Shown one piece after another: positions 44,501-55,300 of a stretch of 64,000 nucleotides of DNA (the stretch's first letter is position 1; the number at the start of each line of letters is the position of its first letter). The notes below the pieces were generated by a model. It saw only the letters and a list, made by a program, of their open reading frames with translations. It was not told the DNA's origin and did not search any database. The stretch comes from Dasypus novemcinctus (taxonomy: Eukaryota; Chordata; Mammalia; Cingulata; Dasypodidae), in assembly GCF_030445035.2 (NCBI RefSeq), contig NC_080677.1, forward strand, positions 26,237,513-26,301,512, read 5' to 3'. Position numbers and translations under genes: made by a program.

Positions 44501-44541
44501 AAAATAAACATCAGTTTCTAAAAGATAAAACTAAATAAAAA
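41535..44541 (+). pseudogene. RPSA: RPSA (40S ribosomal protein SA / laminin receptor) processed pseudogene, split by L1
   Basis: An RPSA start-like ATG at 41552 (MS-ALDVL pattern) runs intronless to about 42221, then resumes at about 44226 with the codons for KEEFQGEW. It continues through the C-terminal EDWSA-type repeats and the 3' UTR ('ggaaaataaacatcag'-like) to an A-rich tail at 44521-44541. There are multiple frameshifts and stops. The two halves join exactly where an L1 interrupts. RPSA is one of the commonest sources of mammalian retropseudogenes; no function is expected. It begins at the end of an MLT1-like LTR. Confidence 0.92.
42222..44225 (+). mobile_element. L1 (ORF2 3' half plus 3' UTR), inserted in RPSA pseudogene
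   Basis: Starts in ORF2 reverse-transcriptase sequence ('agaaaaagcatttgacaaaa'), with recognisable frames such as GQECPLSTLFFNIILD at about 42412-42460, and ends 'tgtatattttaccacaact' plus A/T tail. About 2 kb, 5' truncated, frames broken. Short flank similarity (gttgtgac / gtgtggc) suggests a decayed TSD. Confidence 0.88.
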
Positions 44542-44601
44542 ATGAAGTGGCCTGCAGTTGTCATGTTCTCTGAGCTCCTGTCTCCCCACCAGCACCACCC
44601 A

Positions 44602-45140
44602 AGTAGCTCCCAGAAGCACACCACAGCCACTGCCAGCATCTCCACCACCCACAAAGGGACTGAGCCCAGCAGCAGTGCCACTCAGGGCTCCATGGACAAG
44701 AGACTACAGCAGGAGTTGAAAACCTTCATGATAATCTGGTGGCAGGAGTAAGTCAGACCTTTTAAAATGGGTGAAGACCATCCATGAACCAGTGGCCTGA
44801 GGTATAAGCTCTCCCTGGAGTTCCCTATAGCTACCCTTAACATCTCGCAGTGAAGTTTCTTATGCCCTGCTATCACCTCAATGTGTACATCCCAGGACAT
44901 TTGCCCAACATCCTGAAAGACAAGTCTGCCATGTGTGATGTCAGGACTATCCTCCTTTCCATCCAGTGCCTGCTGGGAAAATGCAACATTGATAGCCTTT
45001 GAACATACATGATGCTGAGCTGTGAAAAAAGCACATACACAGCCTTTAAGAAATACTGGTTAAAAAAATCTATGCAAAGCAGGTTTTCAGTCAAGAGCCC
45101 TGACCTGAGCTATACAGCCTCTCTCCTTGTGTCATCTTTG
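44602..45140 (+). pseudogene. UBE2C: UBE2C processed pseudogene
   Basis: Intronless copy of the E2 ubiquitin-conjugating enzyme UBE2C. The open part includes 'KGTEPS' and 'KRLQQEL', matching the UBE2C N-terminus; after frameshifts come segments for YKLSLEFP, the CYHPN-like active-site region, ILKDK and VRTILLSIQ. The equivalent of the native stop is near 45101 and some 3' UTR follows. Codon 1 has lost its ATG, and frames break repeatedly. It starts only about 60 bp after the poly(A) of the RPSA retrocopy. Confidence 0.9.
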
Positions 45141-45525
45141 TCACACACATAGATTTATATGACTGAATAATATTATGAATATTGTTCTGTGACTTTTCAC
45201 TTAATATACCATGGCAATCTTTGCACACATTTACTGCATACTTAATATGGTTGCAAAATTACTTTGTTTGGATCTGCCATGATTCATTTCACCTTTCCTC
45301 TATCAAATTTACTTGTTCTTAATTTGTCATTCCTACAGATAACATATGACTGAAAATCCTTGGGTAAATATCTCAGTGTACAAGGGCAAGTGTTTGGGTA
45401 GAATAGATCCCTAATAGTATTATTGTGTACTTTAAATTACATGGGTCCTACCAAATTCTTCTCCATGCCCATACCAGTTTACATCTTGCAGTGTATTAAA
45501 GGAATTTCCTTACCCAAGGGCATTT
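45141..45525 (-). repeat. L1-like fragment, antisense
   Basis: 'cttttcacttaatataccat ggcaa...acatgggtcctaccaaattc' resembles antisense L1 3' text. Low certainty. Confidence 0.4.
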
Positions 45526-45529
45526 TAAA

Positions 45530-47640
45530 AATCTCAACTTTCTTTTGTCTTAAAAAAAAAAGAGAAGAAAAATCCTTCTAAGATCCCATATCCTCCTCTG
45601 CTTATTTTCTCTTTTACAACAGGATTTTTCATTCTGAGACCTACTTACTATTTGGATCAGATAATTCTTACTTGTGGGAGCCTGTTCTGTGCATTGTGAG
45701 ATGCCTCTATTCACTAGTTACCACTAGCACTCTTCAGTTATGACAACCAAAAGTGTTTGAAGAAATTGCCAAATGACCTTGGGGGCAAAATTTCCCAGTT
45801 GAGAACCACTGCTTTAAAGCAAGCATTCTTGAAACAGTTCCCTAGGTTTACTCTTTCCTTTGTTAGCTTGTGTTCCTTCCTTAACCACTGAGCTCTAGCT
45901 CCCGTCCCTCCAAATGTGCTGAAAGTGTTCTTGCTAAAGACCGTTAGTGCCTTAGTGGTTATAAACTGTAACAAAAATCTTTTCAGTCCTTTTCTTCTTG
46001 ACTTCTCTAACATTTGACATTGTTGACTCCTTTTTCCTTTAAACATCCTTTCCATTGTATATCATGACACACTCTGAATGAGCTCACTGGATTCTGTTCT
46101 TGCTATTGCAGACTCTTACCCCTTGTCTGTTAAATATGGAAGTTTATCACAGTTTTGGCCTAGGCCTTCTCTCCGCTTCCTGGTGACCACATGGCTTCAA
46201 ATATCAAATATTCTGATGATGCCAATCCAGACCTCATTCCTGAGAACTAGACTTATTCACTTAGATGTCCAGAGCACATCACAACTCCATATGTAACCAA
46301 CCTGATACTGTTAAAATGCCTTTTCTCTGATAATGGCACCACAATGGCCTAAGTGCTGGGGTCTATAGCCTGCCTGATCCCTCTTCAAGGTGGCCAGGTG
46401 CTCTTCAATATCCAGAGCTCACTGTACAATATCCATCTCACCATATTGTACATATTTCCTTGCCTGATAGTCCACTAGTCTGGAAGCTGCTTGAAACCCA
46501 TCTTATTTTCTGTTGTATACTCAACTTCCAACATTAAGCATGCCATGTAATGGTGTTGAATACAACTTTCTTAGATGTTTCAGAAACATTCTCAGCTTGG
46601 AACATGATTTGGAAGTTGGTAGTAGATGCATTTCAGAATCCCCATATATGTCTCCCACTGTCCTGACTTCAGACATGCAGTGTTTTTCTTCTACCTGCTG
46701 GTAGTATTGACAACTGGCAGCTTCCATATGAGCCTGAAGAGAGTCACCCTTTCTCACTCGCAGAAATGGTCATGCATACCACATTTCCAGGGGCATTCTG
46801 CATCACAGTGGTCAATGCAGGTATACATATAGCCTGCTTACCCCAACTGGGACAGCCCAGCTCCAGGGCTCTCAACAGAATTGGCTAAGTCCTTTGTTGT
46901 GACTACATCACAGCTCAACCTCTCCCTCTGCTCCTCAGAGATATTGATACCAAAAGCACACCCCATTAAATTTCTTACACGCAAATTCCATCTCAGAATC
47001 TGGCCCCAAGGAACTCAACCTGTCACAGGGATGTCATAGCTTCACAGGAGAATGATAGGGAAGGTGTTAATTAGGAGGTACCACTCATTTTTTTTTTTAT
47101 TTTCCAAACTTAGGCATAACATTTTCCTAGTATCTAGAGGTTAGGATCCAAGCCCATTCAGGCTGCCCTCCTTTATGTGCTTCTCTTCCATCTACTGGCA
47201 CCACCATTTGCCCACGTTCTAGGGGCCCAATCCTTTCTTCCAATTAGAGAATGCCGGTTTACAGTTCATAAAAGTGTCTAAGGTACTTCCACAGTACTTC
47301 CAACTCCTAATGCTCAAGTGTTAAGAAAAAATCCATTCCCAGTTAATCTTCCCATGGGAATTTGTTTCAACAATTCAGATTATTGGAATTTCTGGTGAGG
47401 AGTGGGGTTAGTGTAGAGAAGTACCTTTGTAGGTCCCATAAAAGCTAGGGAGTCATTGGGACTCAAGTCCTCAAAAGAACCTATCTGTGAGCTTCTTACT
47501 CAGTCCTTCTCTTAACCTTGCCAATGCATTCCTAATCTTAGCCTCTCCATCTCATGTGTGTTGCTCTAGGCTTGGAATGTTGACAGACACAGCATTGAGA
47601 ATAAGTCCTTCATTCCACAAATACTTTGTGTTTACCAAGA
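45530..47640. other. Gene-free stretch, no named element
   Basis: Open frames are short and featureless. Some old-LINE texture near 45960-46300. Confidence 0.4.
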
Positions 47641-47645
47641 GTGAG

Positions 47646-48294
47646 TGTATTGGTCAACCAAAAGGGTACTGATGCAAAATATTAGAAATCTGTTGGATTT
47701 TATAAAGGGTATTTATTTGGGGTAGAATCTTAACAGTTACCAGGCCATAAAGCATAAGTTACTTCCCTCACCAAAGTCTGTTGCCACATGTTGGAGCAAG
47801 ATGACTGCTGACATTCAGCTTTCCTCTTCCTCTTAAGGCTCCGTGGTCCCAGCTTCTTACAATATCAGCTGTAGGTCATCAGGCTCTCTAGGCTTTGTCC
47901 CTCTCCCTGGGGCTCAATTCTTCCCAGTCTCAGGCTTGCTTCTCTAGACAAGGTCAGCTGTAGACTATCAGGTGAATGGCTTGTCTCTCTTCCCATGGCC
48001 TCTGCTGTGTCTAATCACGCCTTCTCTCTGCTCCTCTGTGTGCTTACTTCCTGGGCTCAAGCATTAAAACTCCAGCTAACTCCTGTGCCTTGTTGTTTTC
48101 TCTGAGGTCCCACCCACCAAGGAGCGGGATGCAATGTCCTACTGACCTGGCCCAATCAAATCCTTAGTCATTATTTAATCAAGTAAAAGTGAAACCTCTG
48201 AATCCAATATAATCTAATATGCCCAGAGGGATAGACCAGTTTACATAATCCAATATCTATTTTTGGAATTCATAAACAATATCAAACTGCCACA
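47646..48294 (-). mobile_element. Solo LTR, family A, with perfect 5-bp TSD
   Basis: TG...CA, 649 bp, flanked by gtgag at 47641-47645 and 48295-48299. A 5-bp duplication is the ERVL/MaLR signature. No internal region, so it formed by LTR-LTR recombination. Confidence 0.92.
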
Positions 48295-48299
48295 GTGAG

Positions 48300-49670
48300 G
48301 CTAAAGTGACAATACAGGTTCTATGGGGCCAAAACAGAGACACCTAATTCAGCTTCAGAGGGGAGGAGGGTTAGAAGGCTTCTTGGAGTATGCTGAAATT
48401 GGGATAGATAGGCAAAAGTTCAGAACTTCCCATAAACTAGATAGTTTCCTATGAAATAATGGAACAAAATCATTTCCTTAAGTCTACTATATAATAAGAC
48501 TCTCAATATATTAACTTCTGCAGACAATCATTAACATTTCAAATTTTCATCTTTAGTGTAATGCCAAAGATCTCTTGTCCTTTTGCCTGACCTTATTACA
48601 TTCCTTTATTAATACTGCAGGGCAGGAAAAGTGTTCATGTACAAAAAAGACTACTGCCAAAGCTTTCACCCTGACACCTGAATACTAGGGGTTGGGGAGG
48701 GGCAGGGATCTGTAATGCCAAACCACAGTATGAAAGGAAGCTTTTGTGCTACTATCTGTTCTCAAGGTCAATGCCAGTCTTCCAGTACCCATCTCTAAAT
48801 AGAATGTTTTTACAGATGAAATCACTGAGCTATTTTGCAATATCCCATTTAACCCACAATGTATTATCATAAGCAGAATCAAGAATTAAATGTGAGAAAA
48901 CGGAAGACACCAACCTCCTTATATCCTTGAATCTGTGTTTATTTGTTAGCCTGTCACATACTTTCCTTTTTGGTCTCACATTACCTGAAGGAAGAAAGGA
49001 TCCAGACACTCAAAATGGTTTAAAATCCAAAGCGAAAACAAAACACACCTTCAATTTTGAACTCATATCCTGATATCTTCTTCAGGAAGCCCATTTAACC
49101 TCATGCTACTCTCTCCATTTCCCTTCCACTTTCTCATCCTTTCCAATCCAAACCACATCATGAACATCCACATCAAAGTCACTGCTTCCATGTAGACTAC
49201 AGCATTGTCAAGACTGTCTGCCTCCTCATTTCTGAATACCTGAACCCAACACTCACTGACCAACATCATTGCTCTGATTCATTATCTATCTGGGGTATTT
49301 GTCTCAATCTACTCTAGAACTTCCTACACAATATTCCTTTAAAGAAAGGGTTCCATAGCTCAAGTAGGGAACACACTTACAAAAATGAGAAGCATGGTAT
49401 TAATCCAAGACTGCCATGTCATCCAGGCTGCACTGTGGTACTGCCATAGACAACCAAATAAGATATATGAGTATATTTGTCAATTACATTCTAGTGACTT
49501 GTGAGAGGTTTGCCTGGACTCTACTCTTTACTGCTTGATAATGGTACATTTTTTTCTGGAGGCTGCCAGACATCATTCCAGAGCCTTTCTGTCCTTTCAC
49601 CATAAACCACAGGAATGCCATGCTTCAACTGGTGCTTATTTCTGGTGGGCCAGAAGGGAGGGAGCCCTTG
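48300..49670. other. Gene-free stretch, nothing recognised
   Basis: No repeat or coding family recognised on either strand. Confidence 0.4.
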
Positions 49671-49793
49671 AGGGGTATACTAGGCAGCCAAAAGGGATGA
49701 TGGTGCACAGTACAAGAAATCTGTTTGTTTTTGTAAAGTATTTATTTGGGGTGAAAGTTTACAGTTACAAGGCCATAAAGAGCCCAACTTGGG

Positions 49794-50247
49794 AGACAGA
49801 TGTGGCTCAAGCAGTTGGGCTCCCATCTAACATATGGAGGGTCCAGAGTTCGGTGCCCAGGGCCTCTTGGTGAGGTCAAACTGGCCCACACAGGGAGTGG
49901 GCCCACATGGAGTGCTGCCCCCCCCCATGGGAATCCCGCCCTGTGCAGGAATGCTGCCCTGTGCAGGAGTGCCATCTAACGCAGAGAGCTTGCACAGTAA
50001 GATGACACAAGAAGACATGCAGAGGAGAGACAATGAGAAGACGTAGCAGGACAGGGAGTTGAGGTGGTGTAGAAGAAAGATCACCTCTCTCCCACTCCGG
50101 AAGTTCCCAGGATTGGTTCCCAGAGCCGCCTAATGAGAATATAAGCAGACAGAGAAAGGGTGGGCAGCAGGTAGACAGAGCAGACAACAGGGGGTGTAGT
50201 GGGGGGAATAAATAAATGAAATAAATCTTAAAAAAAAAAAAAAAAAA
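49794..50247 (+). mobile_element. Composite SINE (two fused units) inside an ERV LTR
   Basis: First unit about 49794-50047, second about 50048-50247, with one tail 'aaataaatgaaataaatctt' then poly(A). Flanks 'aagagcccaa' and 'aagagtccaa' form a near-perfect TSD. It interrupts the 49676-51866 LTR. Confidence 0.88.
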
Positions 50248-50630
50248 GAGTCCAAATCAAAGTTACTTCCTCACCCAACATACGCACCTGTTGCCATATG
50301 TTAAAGCATGATGGTGGGCAATGTCTGCAATGGTTCAGCCTTCCTCTTCCTCTTAAGATTCCATGGACCCAGCGTCTTCCAATCTCAGCTGTAGGCTGGA
50401 GGGCTCATTTCCTTCTGTGCTCAGCTGCTTTGTTCTCTTCACAAGCTCAGCTGTAGACTATCAGGCTCATCTCTCTTCCTGGGCCTCTGCCATATCTATG
50501 GAGCTGTCTCACTTCCTCTGTGTTCTCCATGTATCTACTTCTGTGTTCTTGATTGAGCATCCATTTATATAGCCCACCAAGGGTGTGGGGACTCAAACTG
50601 AGTTACCCTAATGACATGGTCAAATCATCC

Positions 50631-51125
50631 AAATGGAATCTAAGCACCCCCTCGATACAGAGGTGGAGCAGACATAACCATCCCAGGGTCCACAGAATGG
50701 AGGAACAGAGTATGGATTAGAGTGGACTTTGATATTCTTTTCTGGAACTATTGTGATTAGTAATGGAAGAAAATGTAGCATTGAGATGGAGAAAGTGGCC
50801 ATGGTAGCTGCTGAGGGTGGGGAGTGTGAAGAAGAGATGTGATGTGGGGGCATTTCCATGAGTTGGAGTTGTCCTGGGTGGTACTGTAGGGAGTTACTGG
50901 ACATTGTATGTCCTCCCATGGTCCACTGGGTGGACTGGGGGAGAGTGTAAACTATAATGTGGACCATTAACCATGTGGTGCAGCAGTGCTCAGAGATATA
51001 TTCACCAAGTGCAATGAATGTCCCATGATGATGGAGGAGGTTGTTGTTATGGGAGGAGGGAGGTGGGGGGGATATATGAGGACCTCATATTTTTTTAATG
51101 TAACACTAAAAAATAAATAAAGACA
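50631..51125 (+). mobile_element. Armadillo-type L1 3' end, inside LTR
   Basis: 'gaatgtcccatgatgatgga' then a G-rich patch and 'tgtaacactaaaaaataaat' with A-rich end: a 5'-truncated L1 3' UTR that splits the LTR. Confidence 0.75.
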
Positions 51126-51209
51126 AAAAATAATAAAGTAAAAGTGAAACCTTTTAATTTGATACAATTAAAGAGGTATCATGCCCAGAGAACAGACCAG
51201 TTTACAAAT

Positions 51210-51818
51210 TGTGGCAGTTTGATATTATTTATGAATTCCAAAAAGAGATATAGATTATGTCTGTAAACTGGTCTGTTCCTCTGGGTGTGATAATCTTTTG
51301 ATTTTATTAGATTCAGCTGAGATATCTGATTAAATGTCAGGATTAGGGCTTTGATTCAACCATGCCATTAGAGTACAATTCAGCATTGAGTCAGTCCCCT
51401 TGGTGAGACTCTCACATAGAAGTAGACACACAGAAAAGGTACACAGAGGATCCTGCAGCCTCAGGAGGAGAGATGAGCCTGATAGTCTGCAGCTGAAGAG
51501 AGGAGAGCAGCTGAGCCCAGAAAGAAACAAGCCCCAAAGGAAGAGAGACAAGCCCTATGCCAGCCTATAACTGAGATCAGAAGAAGCTGGGACCATGGAG
51601 CCATAAGAAGAAAGAGGAAGGCTGAATCCTCACAGACATCACCTGCCATCTTGTTTCAACATGTGGCAACAGACATTGGGTGAGGAAGTAACTCTTATGG
51701 TACCGTGAGCTGGACTCTTTAGGGCCTTGTGACTGTAAGCTTCTACCCCAAATAAATGCCCTTTATAAAAGCCAAAAGATTTCTGGTACTGTGCATCAGC
51801 ACCACTTTGGCTAATACA
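51210..51818 (+). mobile_element. Solo LTR, family A, inverted and nested in a related LTR
   Basis: TG...CA, 609 bp, opposite to its host LTR. Flanks caaat (51205-51209) and taaac (51819-51823) each differ by one C-to-T from caaac, the sequence at this site in the copy at 57743. So a 5-bp TSD is inferred. Confidence 0.88.
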
Positions 51819-51920
51819 TAAACATAATCTCTTTTTGGAATTCATAAATAATATCAAACTGCCACACTCCACCCTCTGAGTTCCAAAAAGGCATTAAAAT
51901 ATTCAAAAAACCTTATTTCA

Positions 51921-52300
51921 GGGAAACGGACTTGGCCCAGTGGTTAGGGCGTCCGTCTACCACATGGGAGGTCCGCGGTTCAAACCCCGGGCCTCCTTGA
52001 CCCGTGTGGAGCTGGCCCACGCGCAGTGCTGATGCGCGCAAGGAGTGCCGTGCCACGCAAGGTTGTCCCCCGCGTGGGGGAGCCCCACACGCAAGGAGTG
52101 CGCCTGTGAGGAAAGCCGCCCAGCGTGAAAAGAAAGAGCAGCCTGCCCAGGAATGGCGCCGCCCACACTTCCCGTGCCGCTGATGACAACAGAAGCGGAC
52201 AAAGAAACAAGACGCAGCAAATAGACACCAAGAACAGACAACCAGGGGAGGGGGGAAAATTAATTAAATAAATAAATCTTTTAAAAAAAAAAAAAAAAAA
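51921..52300 (+). mobile_element. DAS-SINE inside MaLR-like provirus
   Basis: Intact head and tail; perfect flank 'ccttatttca' at 51911-51920 and 52301-52310. It interrupts the provirus internal region 55 bp inside its 3' LTR boundary, so it is younger than the provirus. Confidence 0.95.
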
Positions 52301-53162
52301 CCTTATTTCAGTAGCAATGCTAAGTTCAAAATCATATCACAACCAGTTTATAGAATACTATTTGTCTTGGGGCAAAGTCCCCTCTGGCTGTAGACCTGTG
52401 AAACCAACAAAACCATTTATTTGCTTCCAATATACAAAGGGACAGGCAAGAAATAAACATTTGCATTACTATAAGGAGAAATTGGAAGGGAAACATGAGT
52501 CATGGATCCCCTACAGTTCCATAAACTTGCATGGCATAATCTATTAGATTTCAAAGTCTGAGAATCAATCTTAAGATGATGGTTTCTTTTCCCTGGGGCC
52601 TCATAGGAACCACCCTTTTCACAAGATTGCCCAACAGTAATTTTCTTGGTTCCATCCTCATCAAGCATCTGGGTGGTGACCGAGCTCCAGAGCTCACCCT
52701 CCAAGAAAGTTGGAGTGATGGCCACACTTTACCCAATCTCTGGGGTAGAGTCTGAACCCCTTTAGTACAGCAATACTCTTCCTAACTTCTGATGTGTAGG
52801 CCCAACTGTCTCAGAGTAATGAGTTGGCCCACCCTAATCTATGGGAGACAAGCCCACCCCTCTCAGACCTATGGAGTATAGGCCTCACTTTCCCTAACCC
52901 TTGGAGAATGTGCTCCACCCTCTCCGTAGCCTGGGCTGGCAAAACTCTCCATGAACAGCAGGCTGGAACATCCATACTCTTAACTGCTAGAGCAAACTCA
53001 CCCTCTCTGTGTGTATGGGTTGTGTTCCTCTCTTGGCACAAGGAGATGTCAAAATTCCAGATCTCACTTCCATGGTTTTCCTCTTAAATCTGTTTTCCCT
53101 TCCATCTTTCCCCTTCATGTCCCTTTTAATCAAGGCTGACAGTGGTTTTGTTCATACAACTC

Positions 53163-53594
53163 TCACAAAACGCTTGTTGATTTAGCATGCAGGGAACAGA
53201 GGTCCAAGCCATCAGACAGTAAAACTTTCCAGAAGTCTTTCCTAGATAACTGCATTTTCAATCCTGATTTACAAGTTCCAAGTTTAGTAAAGTCCTCAAA
53301 TGGGGCACTGTTTTCTGGGGGCTTGATTTCCAGAGGCTTAGAATTTCCAGAATCAGTTTCTGTTTTCTCTGTGTCCAACAATTCAGTTATCAGCTTATCT
53401 CTTTCCTCTAACAATTTGCAGTAACCTGCTAGGAGAAACCAGGCTGAATTTTCTACATTTAGTTTGGAAATCCCCTTGGCTAACTGTCCAAGCTCGTAAT
53501 TTTCATATTCTGCCTTCCACACAACATCAGGAGTCAATCTTACTAAGTTCTCTGCAACTTTTAAACACAGATCGCCTTTCCTCCAGTTTCCCAT
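53163..53594 (-). pseudogene. gag-like frame of the MaLR-like provirus
   Basis: 143 codons open, starting MGNWRKGD about 200 nt inside the 5' LTR boundary, where a MaLR/ERVL gag frame would begin. Contains a helical, charged segment (about residues 25-75). No zinc knuckle or protease motif. The family assignment is from position and element type; I cannot align it to a known Gag by eye. Full-length Gag would be far longer, so this is a remnant. Confidence 0.5.
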
Positions 53595-53774
53595 AGTAGT
53601 TTCATCATTTACTTCTAAGGCCTAGTAAAAAGTCTCTTTAGCATCCATATTCCTACCAACAGTATCTTTAAAGCAATCAAGGCCTTTTCTTTCAAGTATC
53701 ACATAATTCCTCCAAAAAAATACCTCTTAACCATTTATAAAAACCTTCCAGCATATTGATAATTGAGAAGCACC

Positions 53775-53792
53775 ACCCCACTCCTGGTACCA
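53775..53792 (-). other. Primer binding site, tRNA-Leu type
   Basis: On the minus strand the sequence TGGTACCAGGAGTGGGGT lies five bases inside the 5' LTR end. It matches the leucine-tRNA primer site that gave HERV-L its name and that MaLR elements share. Confidence 0.85.
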
Positions 53793-53797
53793 AATTC

Positions 53798-54128
53798 TGT
53801 ATTAGTCGGCCAAAAGGGGTGCTGATGCAAAGTACCAGAAATCTCTTGACTTTTATAAAGGGTATTTATTTGGGGTGGAAGCTTACAGTCACAAGGCCCT
53901 AAAGAATCCAGCTCAAAGTTACTTCCTCACCAAAGTCTGTTGCCACTTGTTGAAGCAAGATGGCAGGCAATGTCTGCAATGGTTCAGCCCTCCTCTTTCT
54001 CTTAAGACTCCATGGGTCCAGCTTCTTCTGATCTCAGCTGTAGGCTGGAGTGCTCATTTCTTTCCAGCCCTTCTCAGCTGCTCAGGGCTCTGGTCTCTTT
54101 ATTAGCAAACTATCAGGCAAATGGCTCA
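53798..54128 (-). mobile_element. 5' LTR of MaLR-like provirus, truncated
   Basis: Family A LTR, only the U5-side 331 bp; homology stops at about 54128, where sequence of a different ERV begins. Contains the AATAAA-type hexamer near 53868 on the minus strand. Confidence 0.8.
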
Positions 54129-54343
54129 TTTTCCTCCTCTGCCTCTTCCTCTTCTCCCTCCTCTTCACTCACATCTTCTGGTGACTTGCACCCTTCTGAT
54201 TGGAGGTCAAGTGGATTCCTTTCCTCATCCACATCCTCCTCCTCCTCTTCTACCAATTCCTCTTCCTCGCTCACATTTTCTGCTGACCTGCACCCTTCTG
54301 CCTGGAGGTCAAGTGGCTTCCACTTCCTCTTCCTCTTTCTCAC
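54113..54343 (-). pseudogene. Acidic repeat frame in ERV fragment
   Basis: 76 codons, very rich in Glu/Asp, with a repeated motif of type PLDLQ-EGC-S-E-VSEEE appearing twice, plus a third decayed copy just right (to about 54400). It may be a Gag acidic region or an expanded low-complexity tract. The start is uncertain and the frame runs into the truncated LTR at its end. No function can be assigned. Confidence 0.4.
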
Positions 54344-55300
54344 TCATGTATGCAGCTGGCTTGCACTTTTCTGATCGGAGGTACACTGGCTTCCACTCCT
54401 CATTTGTTCCGTCTTAGACCCTCCTGAACTGGTTTTTAATCAACTGGGCCTGGTCTCTGGCTTTTATCTGAAGAAGACAGGCCTCTGGGAACAACTCTTT
54501 AACCCTTCTTTTCTCCCAAGTTCATTGCCATGCCAGAGCATGGCTTCTGAGTCTTTCTTGAAGCCTTTACACCAAGCAAGATATTCCTCAGGTGGCACCA
54601 TCCTACACAAGTTTTTCTGGAACATGCTCATATTACAAAAGACTCCTTTATCAACAAAATAGTCAAAACTGGCTAGCTAGGTAGGTGAAGGAAGGCATTT
54701 CTGAGGGGAGCCATGGCTCGCAGTACCAGTATCTGACCTTCTATCCCCAACACTGAAGGGTTCCTAGATGTTGGACTGCAGGCTCAGGTCATGAGCAGCT
54801 TCCTTGCAGAGATTGAGTGGCTCTCACTCCTCATTACTCCACTCCTCACACACATCTTCAGCTGACTTGCACACTCTGACCTCAGGGTTTTGACCACTAA
54901 TCAAATGGGCCTTGTCTCCTGGTTTTACTTCATCTGAAGGTGACAGGATTCTGGGAGCAGCCACCAAACCCTTCATTTCTTTACCCTAATTTTCTTGCCA
55001 GAGCCCAGCTTCAAGGTCTGTTTCCTATAATTATAAGACACTACTCTGACAGCACAACTACTCCTTGCTCACCATTACATGTAATGCCTTCCTCATAGAG
55101 CACATCCTTGCTTTCACAGGAAGCTTTTCACAGCTTTCCTTGAAAGCTGATTGTGCTGCACCACATTCTTTTCCAAAGTCGCCATGATACCCAAATTTTG
55201 CTATATGAAAAAGCATAGGCAATGTAGATCTGCTGTTAACTATGGTAGGCCAGCGAGATGGTGGCACAGGAAAGCCAGGATTCTCATTCAGCGCCACTAA
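54129..55300 (-). mobile_element. Internal fragment of a second ERV
   Basis: Follows the LTR at 55301 on the minus strand. It starts with TTAG then a TGGCGC primer-site-like sequence. Contains a short open frame (55058-55297) and an acidic repeat region (54113-54420 and weakly at 54860). No pol or env is recognised. Confidence 0.55.

Larger units (their letters stand above)
49676..51866 (-). mobile_element. 3' LTR of MaLR-like provirus, carrying three later insertions
   Basis: Family A LTR in pieces: 49676-49793, 50248-50630, 51126-51209 and 51819-51866. The gaps hold a composite SINE, an L1 3' end and an inverted family A LTR. The minus-strand start, 'tgtggcag' ending at 51866, is preceded on that strand by a purine run (agagggtggag), the expected polypurine tract. 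Confidence 0.85.
51867..53797 (-). mobile_element. Internal region of MaLR-like provirus
   Basis: Lies between two same-orientation family A LTRs. Without the SINE it is about 1.55 kb, the size of MaLR internals, too short for pol or env. It has a leucine-tRNA primer site at its 5' (right) end, one gag-like open frame, and a polypurine tract at its 3' (left) end. Confidence 0.82.

Noticed and set aside
53875-54374. Ser/Pro-rich plus-strand frames
   Set aside because: Antisense of the LTR and of the acidic repeat tract; the minus strand has the retroviral signals.
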